DNA of 64,000 nt from Anaerotignum neopropionicum (GCF_001571775.1 NZ_LRVM01000007.1:56827-120826); one strand, 5' to 3'; counted from the stretch's first letter, positions 9,155 through 18,855 are shown. Notes: generated from the letters alone by a model not told the origin. Made by a program: numbers and translations.

Positions 9155-10489
9155 TTACTTTAAATGGGTATGCATATATTCTTCTCTAATTTCCGCTGGC
9201 ACCAAGCTGCCGCCGGTTGCCCAGGGAACATGAATGGCATTGGGCATTTTTTGGCTCAGACCCATTTTTTCAATATAAGCCTTGGTAGCCGGCTCTTTCA
9301 TAAGCTGAATGGGCCCCCAGAAGGCCGCACAGGCAGAGGGTTCTAAGAATATAGTTTGGGAATTTACAATATCACGCATCAAGTCATAAATATGATAATC
9401 CTCTAGGGAGAAAATTCCTGATAACATATGCTTCATTACACCGCCTACAAAGCCAGATGCACGCCCTACGGCAAGTCCATCTGCGTGGGTTTGACCTGTC
9501 AAGCCGAAATCCTGAACGCAAACCTTGTTTTGTAAGCCTGATGCCATACCCACCAGCATGCAAGGTGCTTGGGTAGGCTCCACAAAAAAGATATGCACGT
9601 TGTCCCCAAAAAACTGCTTCAACCCAAAAGCAACGCCACCCGGGGCGCCGCCAACGCCGCAAGGAATGTATACAAAAAGGGGATGCTCCTCATCAATAAC
9701 GATGCCTTGTTCTTCAAACTGCTTTTTAATTCGTTTTGCAGCAACGGCATAGCCTAAAAATAGCGTAACAGAATTTTCGTCATCCACAAAATAGCTTGTG
9801 GGGTCTGCGTCGGAATTTTTGCGGCCAACCTCAACGGCTTTGCTGTAATCGTCGTTGTATTCAATGACCTCTGCGCCACGTTTGCGAAGCAAGTCCTTTT
9901 TCCATTGTTTTGCATCGGCAGACATATGAACGATGACATGAAAGCCAAGAACCGCACTCATGATACCGATACTCATACCAAGGTTTCCCGTTGAGCCTAC
10001 CTGAATCTTAAATTTACTGAAAAATTCCTTAAATTCCTTTGATGCAAATATACTGTAATCATCACTTTCTTTCAGCATATTATGCGAAATAGCCAAATCC
10101 TCGGCGTGCTTCAATACTTCATAAATGCCACCTCTTGCTTTGATAGAGCCTGAAATAGCAAGATGGCTGTCTTGCTTTAGGAAAAGTCTTCCGGGTATTG
10201 TTGTGTTGTATTCTTTCTCCAATTGATGCTTCATTTTTTTGATTTCCGTGAAAGGAGATTCAATTAAGCCGTTTTCGGGGGCTGTTTCGGGGAACACCTT
10301 CAAAATAAAGGGGGCAAAACGAGCCAAGCGAGCTTCTGCATCATCAATATCTTTCATAGTAACTTCTATTTCTGGCAGGGCCATTTCTGCAGTCTTTAAA
10401 TTCTCATTTACCCAAACAACTTCTTTGCCATTACTCACATCCTTTAAAAGCTCTTTGTTGTTCATTTGATTCCAAAGTTCTTGATCCAT
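9155..10489 (-). CDS. dsdA: D-serine dehydratase (D-serine ammonia-lyase)
   Basis: PLP fold-type II enzyme converting D-serine to pyruvate and ammonia. The PLP-binding Lys is in SGSIKARGGIYE, the substrate loop is VGSTGNLGMSIG and the phosphate-binding Gly-rich loop is PCGVGGAPGG. Length (444 residues) agrees with bacterial DsdA. The ATG at 10489 is preferred since the GGGGGGAA ribosome site is correctly spaced for it; a TTG two codons upstream is too close. No dsdC or D-serine transporter is adjacent. Confidence 0.92.
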   Translation of the reverse strand: MDQELWNQMNNKELLKDVSNGKEVVWVNENLKTAEMALPEIEVTMKDIDDAEARLARFAPFILKVFPETAPENGLIESPFTEIKKMKHQLEKEYNTTIPGRLFLKQDSHLAISGSIKARGGIYEVLKHAEDLAISHNMLKESDDYSIFASKEFKEFFSKFKIQVGSTGNLGMSIGIMSAVLGFHVIVHMSADAKQWKKDLLRKRGAEVIEYNDDYSKAVEVGRKNSDADPTSYFVDDENSVTLFLGYAVAAKRIKKQFEEQGIVIDEEHPLFVYIPCGVGGAPGGVAFGLKQFFGDNVHIFFVEPTQAPCMLVGMASGLQNKVCVQDFGLTGQTHADGLAVGRASGFVGGVMKHMLSGIFSLEDYHIYDLMRDIVNSQTIFLEPSACAAFWGPIQLMKEPATKAYIEKMGLSQKMPNAIHVPWATGGSLVPAEIREEYMHTHLK

Positions 10490-10656
10490 ATACAATTCCC
10501 CCCGTTTTTATTGTTGTTTTTGCTAAAGTTGATTACTATTTCTTTCGTAATCGTATCATAATGCATGAAAATCTGCAAGAGGACTATATTTTGTTGTGGC
10601 TTGGCTCATTTTTGCGAAATATTGACAGCCTCTTTCACTGTCATGTATACTAAGTT

Positions 10657-10831
10657 AAGGCAACACCGCATCATACGCGGCTGACGCCTTGGACGCCCAT
10701 CTGCTTGCATCTTTTCCGTTAGCCTGCACAAAATGCTCTCAAATACCTCCAGTATTCACTGTGCGTTTTGTTTTGTCTGACGAAAAACCAGACTGCACAG
10801 CTGGACATACAGAACTATGAGGAATTACCTT
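10657..10831. repeat. Candidate MITE-like noncoding repeat, 175 bp
   Basis: Lies in the 495-base gap between dsdA and mutY. It begins AAGGCAACACCGCAT and ends with the reverse complement of AAGGTAATTCCTCAT, an imperfect terminal inverted repeat. It is more GC-rich than its surroundings and contains internal complementary segments but no ribosome site or open frame. Only one copy is visible here, so mobility is inferred from structure. Confidence 0.4.
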
Positions 10832-10921
10832 GATATTTTTAGGGAAAGCTTGGCACTTATTTGTGCATTGCTGATTCTAGTATATTTGAGGTTGTTTCGT
10901 TTAAGATAAGATAAAAAGCAG

Positions 10922-10958
10922 CTCTTTCAAGGATTATTCTGCGAAAGAGTTTTTATAT
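10922..10958 (+). terminator. Terminator-like hairpin in the mutY leader
   Basis: CTCTTTC / GAAAGAG stem with a 14-base loop and a following TTTTTATATTT. It sits 30 bases before the mutY start, so it either ends an upstream transcript or attenuates mutY. Confidence 0.5.
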
Positions 10959-10984
10959 TTCATATTTTTTTAGAAGGAGCATTT

Positions 10985-12031
10985 ATGAACGATTATCAAG
11001 GAATGGTGGATAAGCTGATACAGTGGTATCAGGAAAATGCGCGGGATTTACCTTGGCGAAGAACAAGGAACCCTTATTATATTTGGCTCTCGGAAATTAT
11101 GCTGCAGCAAACCCGTGTTGAGGCAGTAAAACCTTATTTTGAGCGTTTTATTGAGGTTTGCCCCACAATAGAAGCTTTGGCTTTTACCCATGAGGAAACG
11201 CTGCTAAAGCTATGGGAGGGTCTTGGCTATTATAGTAGGGTAAGAAACCTGCAAAAAGCGGCGAAAACAGTGGTAGAAGAATATGGAGGAAGCTTGCCCG
11301 CGGATTATCAGGCTTTACGAAGGCTAAGGGGGATTGGCCCTTATACTGCGGGAGCCATTGCATCCATTGCATTTTCACTTCCATATGCGGCGGTGGATGG
11401 GAATGTTCTAAGGGTAATGTCCCGCTTGACGGTGGACTCTAGGGATATTTCCTTAGAGTCCACAAAAAAGGCATGGGAGGAAGAAATTATTTTGATGATG
11501 CCCAAGGGGAAGGAAGGCACCTTTACCCAGGCATTGATGGAGCTTGGAGCCACGGTTTGCCTGCCCAACGGTATGCCAAAATGCCAGGCTTGTCCAATAA
11601 GGGAGTTTTGTCAGGCCTACAGAAAAAATGCCGTATTACACTATCCCATAAAAAGCCCGAAAAAGCAGCGGAAATTAGAATATATCTCTGTTTTCTTTTT
11701 GGCAGAAGGCAAAAAAATAGCTATTTGCAAAAGAGCGCAAAAAGGTCTGCTTTCGGGCCTTTGGCAGCTGCCCAATTGTTCTGAGGATATAGCTATGCCC
11801 GTTATTTTGAGGGATTGGGGCATAATATCTGCTGATATTAGGCTAATGAAAGCACAAAAACATATTTTTACCCATATAGAATGGCATATGAATTGTTATT
11901 TTGTCGATGTAAAGAAAAAAGAAAATCAAACTTTTCTTTGGTTAGAAAAGGAAATGGTGGAAAAAGAGTATGCATTGCCCTCTGCCTTTAAAAAGATTTG
12001 GATGGAAGGCTGCGGGTTTTTGGAGGAATAA
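10985..12031 (+). CDS. mutY: A/G-specific adenine DNA glycosylase
   Basis: Base-excision repair enzyme removing adenine mispaired with 8-oxoguanine. It shows the N-terminal WRRTRNPYYIWLSEIMLQQTRV, the helix-hairpin-helix LRRLRGIGPYTAGAIASIAF followed by catalytic Asp in AVDGNVLRV, and a four-Cys cluster (CLPNGMPKCQACPIREFC) for a 4Fe-4S centre. The C-terminal third is the NUDIX-like 8-oxoG recognition domain. It starts behind AGAAGGAG. The next gene begins one base after its stop. Confidence 0.93.
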   Translation: MNDYQGMVDKLIQWYQENARDLPWRRTRNPYYIWLSEIMLQQTRVEAVKPYFERFIEVCPTIEALAFTHEETLLKLWEGLGYYSRVRNLQKAAKTVVEEYGGSLPADYQALRRLRGIGPYTAGAIASIAFSLPYAAVDGNVLRVMSRLTVDSRDISLESTKKAWEEEIILMMPKGKEGTFTQALMELGATVCLPNGMPKCQACPIREFCQAYRKNAVLHYPIKSPKKQRKLEYISVFFLAEGKKIAICKRAQKGLLSGLWQLPNCSEDIAMPVILRDWGIISADIRLMKAQKHIFTHIEWHMNCYFVDVKKKENQTFLWLEKEMVEKEYALPSAFKKIWMEGCGFLEE

Positions 12032-12032
12032 T

Positions 12033-12590
12033 ATGGATATTCTAGAGTTGGTTCGGGCATATCAGCCATATAATATGGAAGAGGAAAAGGAAAAGGAAAT
12101 TGTTTTGGAATTATTAGATCAAAGGAGGGAGCAGATTTTATTTCGTTCCTTCCCTTTCGTTCATGCTACGGCAACTGCCATGGTTTTTAATGAAAAGAAG
12201 GATAAAGTTCTAATGATTAAGCACAATATTTTTGATACATGGGCTTGCGTGGGCGGTCATGCAGATGGCAAATCTGATCTTATGTGGGTTGCAAAAAAAG
12301 AATTGCAAGAAGAAACCGGCGTTGTTGAAGCAACACCCATTTCTCGAGAAATTCTTTCCTTAGATATTCTTTTGGTTGCTGGGCATTATAAGAATGAGGC
12401 TTATGTCCCCAATCATTTGCATATCAACGCTACCTTTGGTTTTATTGCCAATGAAAATGTGAAGCTTACAATAAAGGCGGATGAGAATTCCGACGTGGCA
12501 TGGATTCCTTTGGAGGAAATAAATTCCTATTGCAAAGAAGTAAGTTTTGTAAAAGTATACAAAAAAATAATCGAAAAAATTATTTATTGA
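12033..12590 (+). CDS. NUDIX hydrolase
   Basis: The ATG at 12033 follows GGAGG inside the mutY end and is the expected start. The Nudix box is GGHADGKSDLMWVAKKELQEETG: the REUXEEXGU part is intact as KELQEETGV, while the first Glu position is Ser. An N-terminal helical segment and a C-terminal VAWIPLEEI strand complete the 185-residue domain. The substrate is unknown. Co-transcription with mutY suggests a housekeeping or nucleotide-sanitising role, but that is inference. Confidence 0.8.
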   Translation: MDILELVRAYQPYNMEEEKEKEIVLELLDQRREQILFRSFPFVHATATAMVFNEKKDKVLMIKHNIFDTWACVGGHADGKSDLMWVAKKELQEETGVVEATPISREILSLDILLVAGHYKNEAYVPNHLHINATFGFIANENVKLTIKADENSDVAWIPLEEINSYCKEVSFVKVYKKIIEKIIY

Positions 12591-12672
12591 TAATTATTAT
12601 CTGTTGATTTTTTCTAGTTTGTCTAGTAAAATAGTATGAGAACGGAAATAAATAGGAATAGAGTGAACAACT

Positions 12673-13776
12673 ATGGAGAAAAGCGAATTGGTGAGAATTG
12701 CAAAGAAGAATGACATAGAAAGCTTTTATCATCTTTGGAAGCTCTGCTTTGAGGATAGCGATCGTTTTTGCAGCTGGCTTTTTCAAAATAGATTTTTTCC
12801 CGATTATTCTGTTTGTCTTGAGAAAGATGGAGAAATTCTAAGCGCTATGCAAGGGGTGCCTTATAACATACAGGTTCGGGAAAAGGTATTGGAGGGCGTT
12901 ATGCTTTGCGGTGTTTCTACCCATCCCAGCCATCGCCAAAAGGGGTATATGCGTAAAATATTTACCTTTGAAATGGATCTGCTGCGACGAAAAGGCGTAT
13001 TACTTGCCGTACATACTCCTGCTGTATTAGGGAGCTATTTTGCCTATGGGCATTATCCTGTGGCGGATGCGGCATATATTCAAGGCAAAAGAAAGGTTGA
13101 GAAAAGAGATGATTTTATTATCTTGGAAAAATCTCAATGGCCGGCATTGTTTCCTTTATATAAAGCAAATATCGGGGAAAGCTACAGTGGCGCACTAAGA
13201 CGTACGAAACAGGAATTTTTGCGTAAGTGCGAGGATTATGTCTCGGATGGTGGCAGATGTATCGTTTTTCAAGATACAATAATACAAGGCTATGCGTTTT
13301 ATTACCTTATGGAAAATCAATTAATCTGCCCTGAGGCAGTGGCAAACCCTGGTTTTTATAATGCTTTATTAGAAGAAATATTTGCGTTGGCAAAAGGGAG
13401 AGAGGTTTTGGTTAAGCTCCCACCTGATATAGATACTTCTCAGCAATTTGGCACCAAGAAGTGCTATCCAAAGGGAGTTGCAGGCGTTTGCAATATTGGT
13501 GCAATTCTTAAAAAAATGGAAATATATTGTCCCTATGCGGTTGAATTTTGCGATCCAATCGTACCGGAAAACAACGGCATTTTTTCCTTTGATGGAACGA
13601 AAGTGTGCGAAAAGCCGGCAATCAAAATTGATGCGGGGCATTTTCTGGGTGTGATCATGGGATATGCTTCCTTGGAAGAGGTAAAACCCTTTGTCACAAT
13701 TTTTAATCAGGAAGGCTATGATTTTATTAATCAAGCTTTACCTAAATGTAAATGTTATATTATAGATGAATATTAA
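12673..13776 (+). CDS. GNAT family N-acetyltransferase, Eis-like two-domain type
   Basis: The N-terminal GNAT domain has the acetyl-CoA-binding segment GVSTHPSHRQKGYMRKIF (about 95-115), preceded by the AMQGVPYNI strand. The length of 367 residues and the C-terminal half (second GNAT-like lobe and sterol-carrier-like end) suit the Eis-like group. Substrate is unknown. It is followed by a DUF2156 gene whose ribosome site starts 2 bases after its stop, indicating one operon. Confidence 0.75.
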   Translation: MEKSELVRIAKKNDIESFYHLWKLCFEDSDRFCSWLFQNRFFPDYSVCLEKDGEILSAMQGVPYNIQVREKVLEGVMLCGVSTHPSHRQKGYMRKIFTFEMDLLRRKGVLLAVHTPAVLGSYFAYGHYPVADAAYIQGKRKVEKRDDFIILEKSQWPALFPLYKANIGESYSGALRRTKQEFLRKCEDYVSDGGRCIVFQDTIIQGYAFYYLMENQLICPEAVANPGFYNALLEEIFALAKGREVLVKLPPDIDTSQQFGTKKCYPKGVAGVCNIGAILKKMEIYCPYAVEFCDPIVPENNGIFSFDGTKVCEKPAIKIDAGHFLGVIMGYASLEEVKPFVTIFNQEGYDFINQALPKCKCYIIDEY

Positions 13777-13788
13777 TTGGAGGCAATT

Positions 13789-14793
13789 ATGCAATGTATG
13801 AATGAAATTGAAGTGGAAGAGAAAAAGGAAGAAAAAACGATAAATTCCGTTTTTATATTTCAGCCAATCACGTTAGATAAAAAGGCCTTGATTGAAAGCT
13901 ACACCAAGCCTTGGGGTGCTGAATGTTCTGACCTTTCCTTTGCAAATATGTTTATTTGGGGCACTGAGGGAAAAATGCAATATGCAGAAAAGGACAATGT
14001 GCTTTTCATTAAACTAGATTTTATAGGAGTTCCTGTGTATTTTTGGGCACCCATTCCTAAATTTGGAGTCAAGGTGGATTACCGTAAGGCGGTTTGTGAT
14101 GCCATAGATTATATGAAAAAGCTTGGGAGTGAGCCAACCTTTCGCTCTGTTTCCAAGCCATTTTATGAAATGCTGCAAAATGCCTGTCCCCAGCTTTATA
14201 TTCAGCCCACGGATATTGCATGGGATTATATTTACGAGCGGGAGAAGATGGAAACACTGAAGGGCAAAAAACTGCATGCAAAAAGAAACCATATTAATAA
14301 ATTCCTCTCACTTTACCCTGATTTTGAGTATAGAAAGCTGGATTCCTCTATGATTCAGGATTGTATTGCCCTTTATGACCAATGGCAGGAGGAAAAGGAA
14401 GAGGAAAGCACAGAATACAACGAAGAAAGGGAATCCGTGCTTTTGGCTTTGAAGCATATGGAGGAGCTGGGGCTGGTAGGCGGTGCAATTTTTATTGACG
14501 AAAAGTTGGTTGCCTTTACGTTAGGCGAAAGATTGCAGCCCCATATGCAATTGGTTCATATTGAAAAGGCGGAAGCCTCTTATGAAGGTATCTATCCCAT
14601 GATTAATCAGCAGTATGTGAAAAATGAGTGCATGGACGTGGAGTTGATTAATCGGGAGGAGGACATGGGGATCGAAGGTATGCGGAAGGCAAAACGCGCA
14701 TACTATCCCGTTAAGATGATCGAAAAATTCATGTTTAGTACACACGACCTTTCTCAAGCAAAAGGAATTTGGGGCAGGGAGAATGAAAATTGA
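13789..14793 (+). CDS. DUF2156 / LPG-synthase C-terminal-like protein
   Basis: A 334-residue soluble protein resembling the acyltransferase-like C-terminal domain of lysylphosphatidylglycerol synthases (tandem GNAT fold): SDLSFANMFIWG near the N-terminus, the LKGKKLHAKRNHINKF segment, and a final NREEDMGIEGMRKAKRAYYP that is typical of the family. It lacks membrane helices. The ATG at 13789 has GGAGG five bases upstream. Function is not known. Confidence 0.75.
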   Translation: MQCMNEIEVEEKKEEKTINSVFIFQPITLDKKALIESYTKPWGAECSDLSFANMFIWGTEGKMQYAEKDNVLFIKLDFIGVPVYFWAPIPKFGVKVDYRKAVCDAIDYMKKLGSEPTFRSVSKPFYEMLQNACPQLYIQPTDIAWDYIYEREKMETLKGKKLHAKRNHINKFLSLYPDFEYRKLDSSMIQDCIALYDQWQEEKEEESTEYNEERESVLLALKHMEELGLVGGAIFIDEKLVAFTLGERLQPHMQLVHIEKAEASYEGIYPMINQQYVKNECMDVELINREEDMGIEGMRKAKRAYYPVKMIEKFMFSTHDLSQAKGIWGRENEN

Positions 14794-14870
14794 TTTACTC
14801 CACTTTAAGTAATTTTGGTAGAGATAATTTTTTAATATGAAATCGATTGATATTAATATAGGTAAAGTCG

Positions 14871-14926
14871 AAAAGCCCAGGCTACATGGATTCTAAGAAG
14901 AATTTTATGTACGCAGTCGGGCTTTT
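14871..14926 (+). terminator. Terminator after the mutY-DUF2156 operon
   Basis: AAAAGCCC / GGGCTTTT stem closing a partly self-complementary loop of about 40 bases (ACAT / ATGT inside), with a T run. Confidence 0.65.
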
Positions 14927-15057
14927 TATATATTTGACTAATACGAAAAATTAAGCATTTACTGGATTTTAGCTTTTCTTGAAATATTCCCCAGAGTAAA
15001 TCACAAGTTTTATTCTTCGTCCTCTTATCATATCTTAAATAGGAGGAGGGGAAGAGA

Positions 15058-15660
15058 ATGAGCTTTATTGATGCAATCAAGCAATTGATTATAGAATTGG
15101 GCGCAGGCGGAATTTTTGTTGCCACCGCTTTAGAATATGGCTGTTTTCCTGTTTCCAGTGAGATCCTGTTGCCCTTTATTGGCTATGTGATTGCACTAAA
15201 TCATTATAGCTTATTGAATGCCATACTCATTGCCACATTAGGCGGTATGATTGGAACCACCGCCTGCTATTTAGTGGGGAGAATAGGGGGACGGATGTTT
15301 GAAGAACTGGCGGTGCGCTTTGAGTGTATTGCCCTTGGCGTTAAAAAAGCGCAAAGTGTTTTTGAAAAATATGGAAAGGAATCTGTCTTTTTTGCCAGAC
15401 TTTTTCCCATCGCCCGCACCTATATTTCTTTCCCGGCAGGCTTGGCAAAAATGCCGGCTATTCCTTTTGTGGTATATACTGCCTTTGGTGTATTGATTTG
15501 GAATACTGCTTTAATTAGCGCGGGGTATTTTTTGGGTAGCCATTGGGATATTTGTATAGCATTTTTAAAAGCTTATCAATGGCAATTGTCAGGTGGCATT
15601 GCCCTGGCGGTAATTCTATTTATTGCAGCAAAAAAATTTCTGAGGAAAAAGCATGACTGA
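15058..15660 (+). CDS. DedA family membrane protein
   Basis: 200 residues with an N-terminal amphipathic helix, a re-entrant region ATALEYGCFPVSSEILLPFIGY containing the conserved Glu, the LGGMIGTTACYLVGRIGG motif and ARLFPIARTYISFPAGLAKM with the conserved Arg, then two further membrane helices. DedA proteins are linked to undecaprenyl-phosphate or phospholipid flipping. It starts behind AGGAGGAGGGG. Confidence 0.88.
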   Translation: MSFIDAIKQLIIELGAGGIFVATALEYGCFPVSSEILLPFIGYVIALNHYSLLNAILIATLGGMIGTTACYLVGRIGGRMFEELAVRFECIALGVKKAQSVFEKYGKESVFFARLFPIARTYISFPAGLAKMPAIPFVVYTAFGVLIWNTALISAGYFLGSHWDICIAFLKAYQWQLSGGIALAVILFIAAKKFLRKKHD

Positions 15661-15675
15661 ATAAAGATGAAAAAA

Positions 15676-15703
15676 ATCACCGCAGAGGAACTTCTGCGGT
15701 GAT
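15676..15703. terminator. Bidirectional terminator
   Basis: ATCACCGCAGA / TCTGCGGTGAT, an 11 bp perfect stem with a 6-base loop, with A and T stretches at its plus-strand edges, between the convergent dedA-like and TPR genes. Confidence 0.85.
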
Positions 15704-15707
15704 ACGA

Positions 15708-17117
15708 TTATTCAGGAAGCTGACTTAAAGCATTTTGCACATTTACAAGCTGGTTGGAATCAGGATAGTCGTTAATCACCTTTTCATAATAGGTTTTCGC
15801 CTTTTCTGTATCTCCGTCATTTTCTGCTATTTTACCTAAATAGAAATAAGCATCATCAATAAAATTTTCTGTGGATGCGTATTTTAAAGTGGCTTCCAAG
15901 TTGGTTTTTGCTTCAGGGAATTTGTTGCTCAAAAAATCACTCTTGCCTTTGGTGTAAAGGCTATCTGCCGCTTTTGGGTAAGCTGTCGCTTTCAGGGAAT
16001 TGTATTTTGCAATATCTTCATCGCTAAAGCCTATGGTTTCAATACGATCCAGTGTGGAAACACAAGCTTCATAATCCCCGTCAGTCATTTGGGACACGGC
16101 GGTTTGCAATAACTCCAGGTTCGCCTGCTTTGTTTCCTCGCTGCGTAAACGTTTGTTTTCATTCTGTAAGGTTTCCAATTCGGTTCTCATGGCTAAAACT
16201 TCTTGCGGAGACATTTGAGTTTCGCCCGCGTAGTTATCAACCTTTGTCTGCAGATCTGTAATTGCTTTGTCCTTTCCTTCGTTGATGGCGGGCATAATTA
16301 AAACCAAAATCACAATCGCCGTAGACGCAACACCAAGAACGAAGGAAATAATATCTTTTTTTTCTAAAACCCCAACTTTCTTTTCCTTTCGCTTGTATCT
16401 AGGAATAGGTGGGGCGCTGTCTGTTTTTTTCACAGGAACCGTTTTTTGCAAGGCATCCTCTTTGTTTTCTGTGGAGCGGGCAGCTTTTTTTCGGCTGCTA
16501 TTGGAAGCACCGCCATTGATAATACTTGCATATTTTAATGCCTTTGGATTCTTGGTGTCTTTTTTTAATACCATGTCAACAAAATGCTGGGCTCGTTTGT
16601 TGTTCTTCTCATCAATACAGCACAGCGTTAGCAAATTATAAGCCTCAATAAAATCCGGGTTGCAGTCTATGGCTTTTTTTAATTGAATAATAGCCATGTC
16701 ATCACTGCCGTGGTTTAGATATAAGAGGGCTTGGTTATACATAATCACAGCATCGTTATATTTTTCCATTTCTCGGGCATTTTTTTGCAAAAAGTCCATA
16801 TAGCCAAACGCCGGGTTATTTTCCTTCATAATAGAGGTACTGACAATCCAATGCTTTAAAGCATTGGCAATTCTGCCTGTTTCGCAATAAATCAGCCCCA
16901 ATAGGTTTCGGGCTTGAACGTTATTTTTATCAAAAAGAAGGCTTTGCTCCAGTTTTTCTGCTGCGCCTGAAAGATCCATTTCCCTTGCCATTTCTAATGC
17001 TTCGTTATACAAGCAGATAGAAAGATTTCTGGTTCTAAGAAAAACAAAGGTATCAATCCCGCATTTTGGGCAGAGATAGCCTTCGGAAAAATCATATCCA
17101 CAATTCGGGCATCTCAT
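15708..17117 (-). CDS. Zinc-ribbon/TPR single-pass membrane protein
   Basis: Layout: N-terminal CPNCGY...CPKCG ribbon, TPR units over about 35-200, a Lys/Pro-rich linker, one membrane helix (FVLGVASTAIVILVLIMPAI, near 260-280), a coiled coil with QNENKRLRSEE, and a second set of TPRs at the C-terminus (DAYFYLGKIAENDGDTEKAKTYYEKVI). It probably scaffolds an envelope complex. The ATG at 17117 is better spaced from AAAGGAG than the ATG six bases upstream. It follows folC and a 50-residue gene in one likely operon. Confidence 0.7.
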   Translation of the reverse strand: MRCPNCGYDFSEGYLCPKCGIDTFVFLRTRNLSICLYNEALEMAREMDLSGAAEKLEQSLLFDKNNVQARNLLGLIYCETGRIANALKHWIVSTSIMKENNPAFGYMDFLQKNAREMEKYNDAVIMYNQALLYLNHGSDDMAIIQLKKAIDCNPDFIEAYNLLTLCCIDEKNNKRAQHFVDMVLKKDTKNPKALKYASIINGGASNSSRKKAARSTENKEDALQKTVPVKKTDSAPPIPRYKRKEKKVGVLEKKDIISFVLGVASTAIVILVLIMPAINEGKDKAITDLQTKVDNYAGETQMSPQEVLAMRTELETLQNENKRLRSEETKQANLELLQTAVSQMTDGDYEACVSTLDRIETIGFSDEDIAKYNSLKATAYPKAADSLYTKGKSDFLSNKFPEAKTNLEATLKYASTENFIDDAYFYLGKIAENDGDTEKAKTYYEKVINDYPDSNQLVNVQNALSQLPE

Positions 17118-17134
17118 TTTCATCGCTCCTTTGC

Positions 17135-17287
17135 TTATTCTTGAGAAGCACTGATTTTTTTATCTTCTGCAATATGTTCTAAAATATCAACCAAATCTTT
17201 TAATTGATTGGGCTGTAGTGCTTCTTCAATTTGATCCAGCTCAAGGATGGGCTGATATCTGGAAAGTTCATCTTTAAAATTGAACAT
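17135..17287 (-). CDS. Small acidic protein, 50 residues
   Basis: A short frame from ATG 17287 to TAA 17135 with an excellent AAGGAGG ribosome site 8 bases upstream. It encodes a helical, acidic peptide starting MFNFKDELSRYQPILELDQI. It sits between folC and the TPR gene with small gaps on both sides. No family is recognised; the TPR protein next to it is a possible partner. Confidence 0.65.
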   Translation of the reverse strand: MFNFKDELSRYQPILELDQIEEALQPNQLKDLVDILEHIAEDKKISASQE

Positions 17288-17299
17288 AATGTAACCTCC

Positions 17300-18595
17300 T
17301 TATTCAATTGACAGTATATAGGAACGCAAGGCACCAATCATATAAAGAGAGCCGCAGCAAAGAATTATTCCTGCTTCATCGGTAATTCTCAACGCTTCAT
17401 GATACGCATTTTCAAGCTGGGGCTCAATATAGATAGGCAGCTCTTTAGATTGTATGATATTTGCTAACTTTTTTGCATCCAGCTTTCGCTCGCTGTGGGG
17501 TTCCGTTAGAACCACTTGATGGGCAAAGGGTAAAATCAGTTTTGCCATTTTTTCGTATTCTTTATCACCCAAAACGCCTAAAACCAGGGTGATTTTTTTG
17601 TTTTCAAAATAGATTCTTACACTTTCTGCCAAACGACCAATTCCATCTGCATTATGGGCACCATCGAGAACAACCAAAGGATTTTTTTTGCAAATTTCCA
17701 TCCTGCCTGCCCAAAATGATTTGGAAACTCCGGTTTGAATTTGATTTTTGGTCAGAGGAAAGCCGCTTTTTTTCAAAACCTCGCAAGCCTCTAAAATTGT
17801 AACACAGTTTTGAACTTGATGCTGCCCTAATAAAGGTAAAAACAAGCTTTCATAGGTAAATGACCCACTTTTTACGCCAAAAATAGTTCCTTCCAAAGTT
17901 TGAGCGAAAATTGTTATCTCGGCATCCTTTGGGCAAAACAAGGGAGCATTCAAAAATTGAGCTTGGGTTTTTACAATATTATATACTATTTCTTTCTGGA
18001 AATACAACACCACCGGACAATTTTTCTTAATGATACCAGCTTTTTCCCCTGCGATTTGCTCTATTGTATTTCCCAAGAAATCTGTATGATCCATACTGAT
18101 GGACATAATAACGCTTAGGATGGGGCTTTCAATAATATTTGTTGCATCAAATTTTCCGCCAAGGCCTACCTCGATTACGGCAATATCCACGCTTTCTTCG
18201 GCAAAGTACAAAAATGCAGCCCCCGTGATTACTTCAAAAAGGGTGGGGGCAGCCTTTCCTTCTGCAATTAACTGCTTACAGGCAAGCTTTGTTCTGGTCA
18301 TGATTGTGGCAAAGGCATCATTTGAAATTTCTTGACCATTTATAAGAAAACGTTCGTTATATTTTTCTAAATGAGGAGAGGTATAGCAAGCGGTGCGGTA
18401 GCCTGCCTCTTGTAAAACAGACGAAAGCATTGCCGCAGCTGAGCCTTTCCCGTTGGTTCCCGCAATATGAACTACTTTGAGCTTTTTTTCGGGACTCCCC
18501 AGTTTTTTCATTAAATCAAAGATTCTTTCCAGCCCGGGGCAGGATGCAAACCCGATTTCTTCTTCTAGATATTGTATACTTTCTTTATAATTCAT
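17300..18595 (-). CDS. folC: Bifunctional folylpolyglutamate/dihydrofolate synthase
   Basis: Mur-ligase-type ATP enzyme adding glutamate to (dihydro)folates. It shows the P-loop HIAGTNGKGSAAAM, the folate loop SPHLEKYNERFLING, the Mg-binding EVGLGGKFDATN and the C-terminal VVLDGAHNADG. The ATG at 18595 is chosen because GGAG sits correctly before it; an ATG four codons upstream overlaps that site. It heads a minus-strand operon with the 50-residue gene and the TPR gene. Confidence 0.93.
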   Translation of the reverse strand: MNYKESIQYLEEEIGFASCPGLERIFDLMKKLGSPEKKLKVVHIAGTNGKGSAAAMLSSVLQEAGYRTACYTSPHLEKYNERFLINGQEISNDAFATIMTRTKLACKQLIAEGKAAPTLFEVITGAAFLYFAEESVDIAVIEVGLGGKFDATNIIESPILSVIMSISMDHTDFLGNTIEQIAGEKAGIIKKNCPVVLYFQKEIVYNIVKTQAQFLNAPLFCPKDAEITIFAQTLEGTIFGVKSGSFTYESLFLPLLGQHQVQNCVTILEACEVLKKSGFPLTKNQIQTGVSKSFWAGRMEICKKNPLVVLDGAHNADGIGRLAESVRIYFENKKITLVLGVLGDKEYEKMAKLILPFAHQVVLTEPHSERKLDAKKLANIIQSKELPIYIEPQLENAYHEALRITDEAGIILCCGSLYMIGALRSYILSIE

Positions 18596-18855
18596 ATTGT
18601 TCTCCATTCAACTATTGAAAAAGCTGTAAAAATTTGGTTTTCTATTGAAAAGGCTACCAGGGAAAATCAGTTTCAATAAAGTTTGTTGTTTCTAAAAAAA
18701 TGCAGCTTTTTTTAACAGTAACAAAAATGTAAAAAATGATTTTAACGGTTCCTTTTATAAGCCTGTATCTATTATACCAAGAATCAAGCATTCTGCAAGA
18801 ATATTAAGAAAACCACAAGAGAAATTTACGAAGGATTTTAGATTGCAAATTATTG
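18596..18855. other. Intergenic region between divergent folC and mltG
   Basis: AT-rich. Apart from the mltG promoter to its right, no gene or strong hairpin was seen; the folC promoter must lie here but is not clear. Confidence 0.6.
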
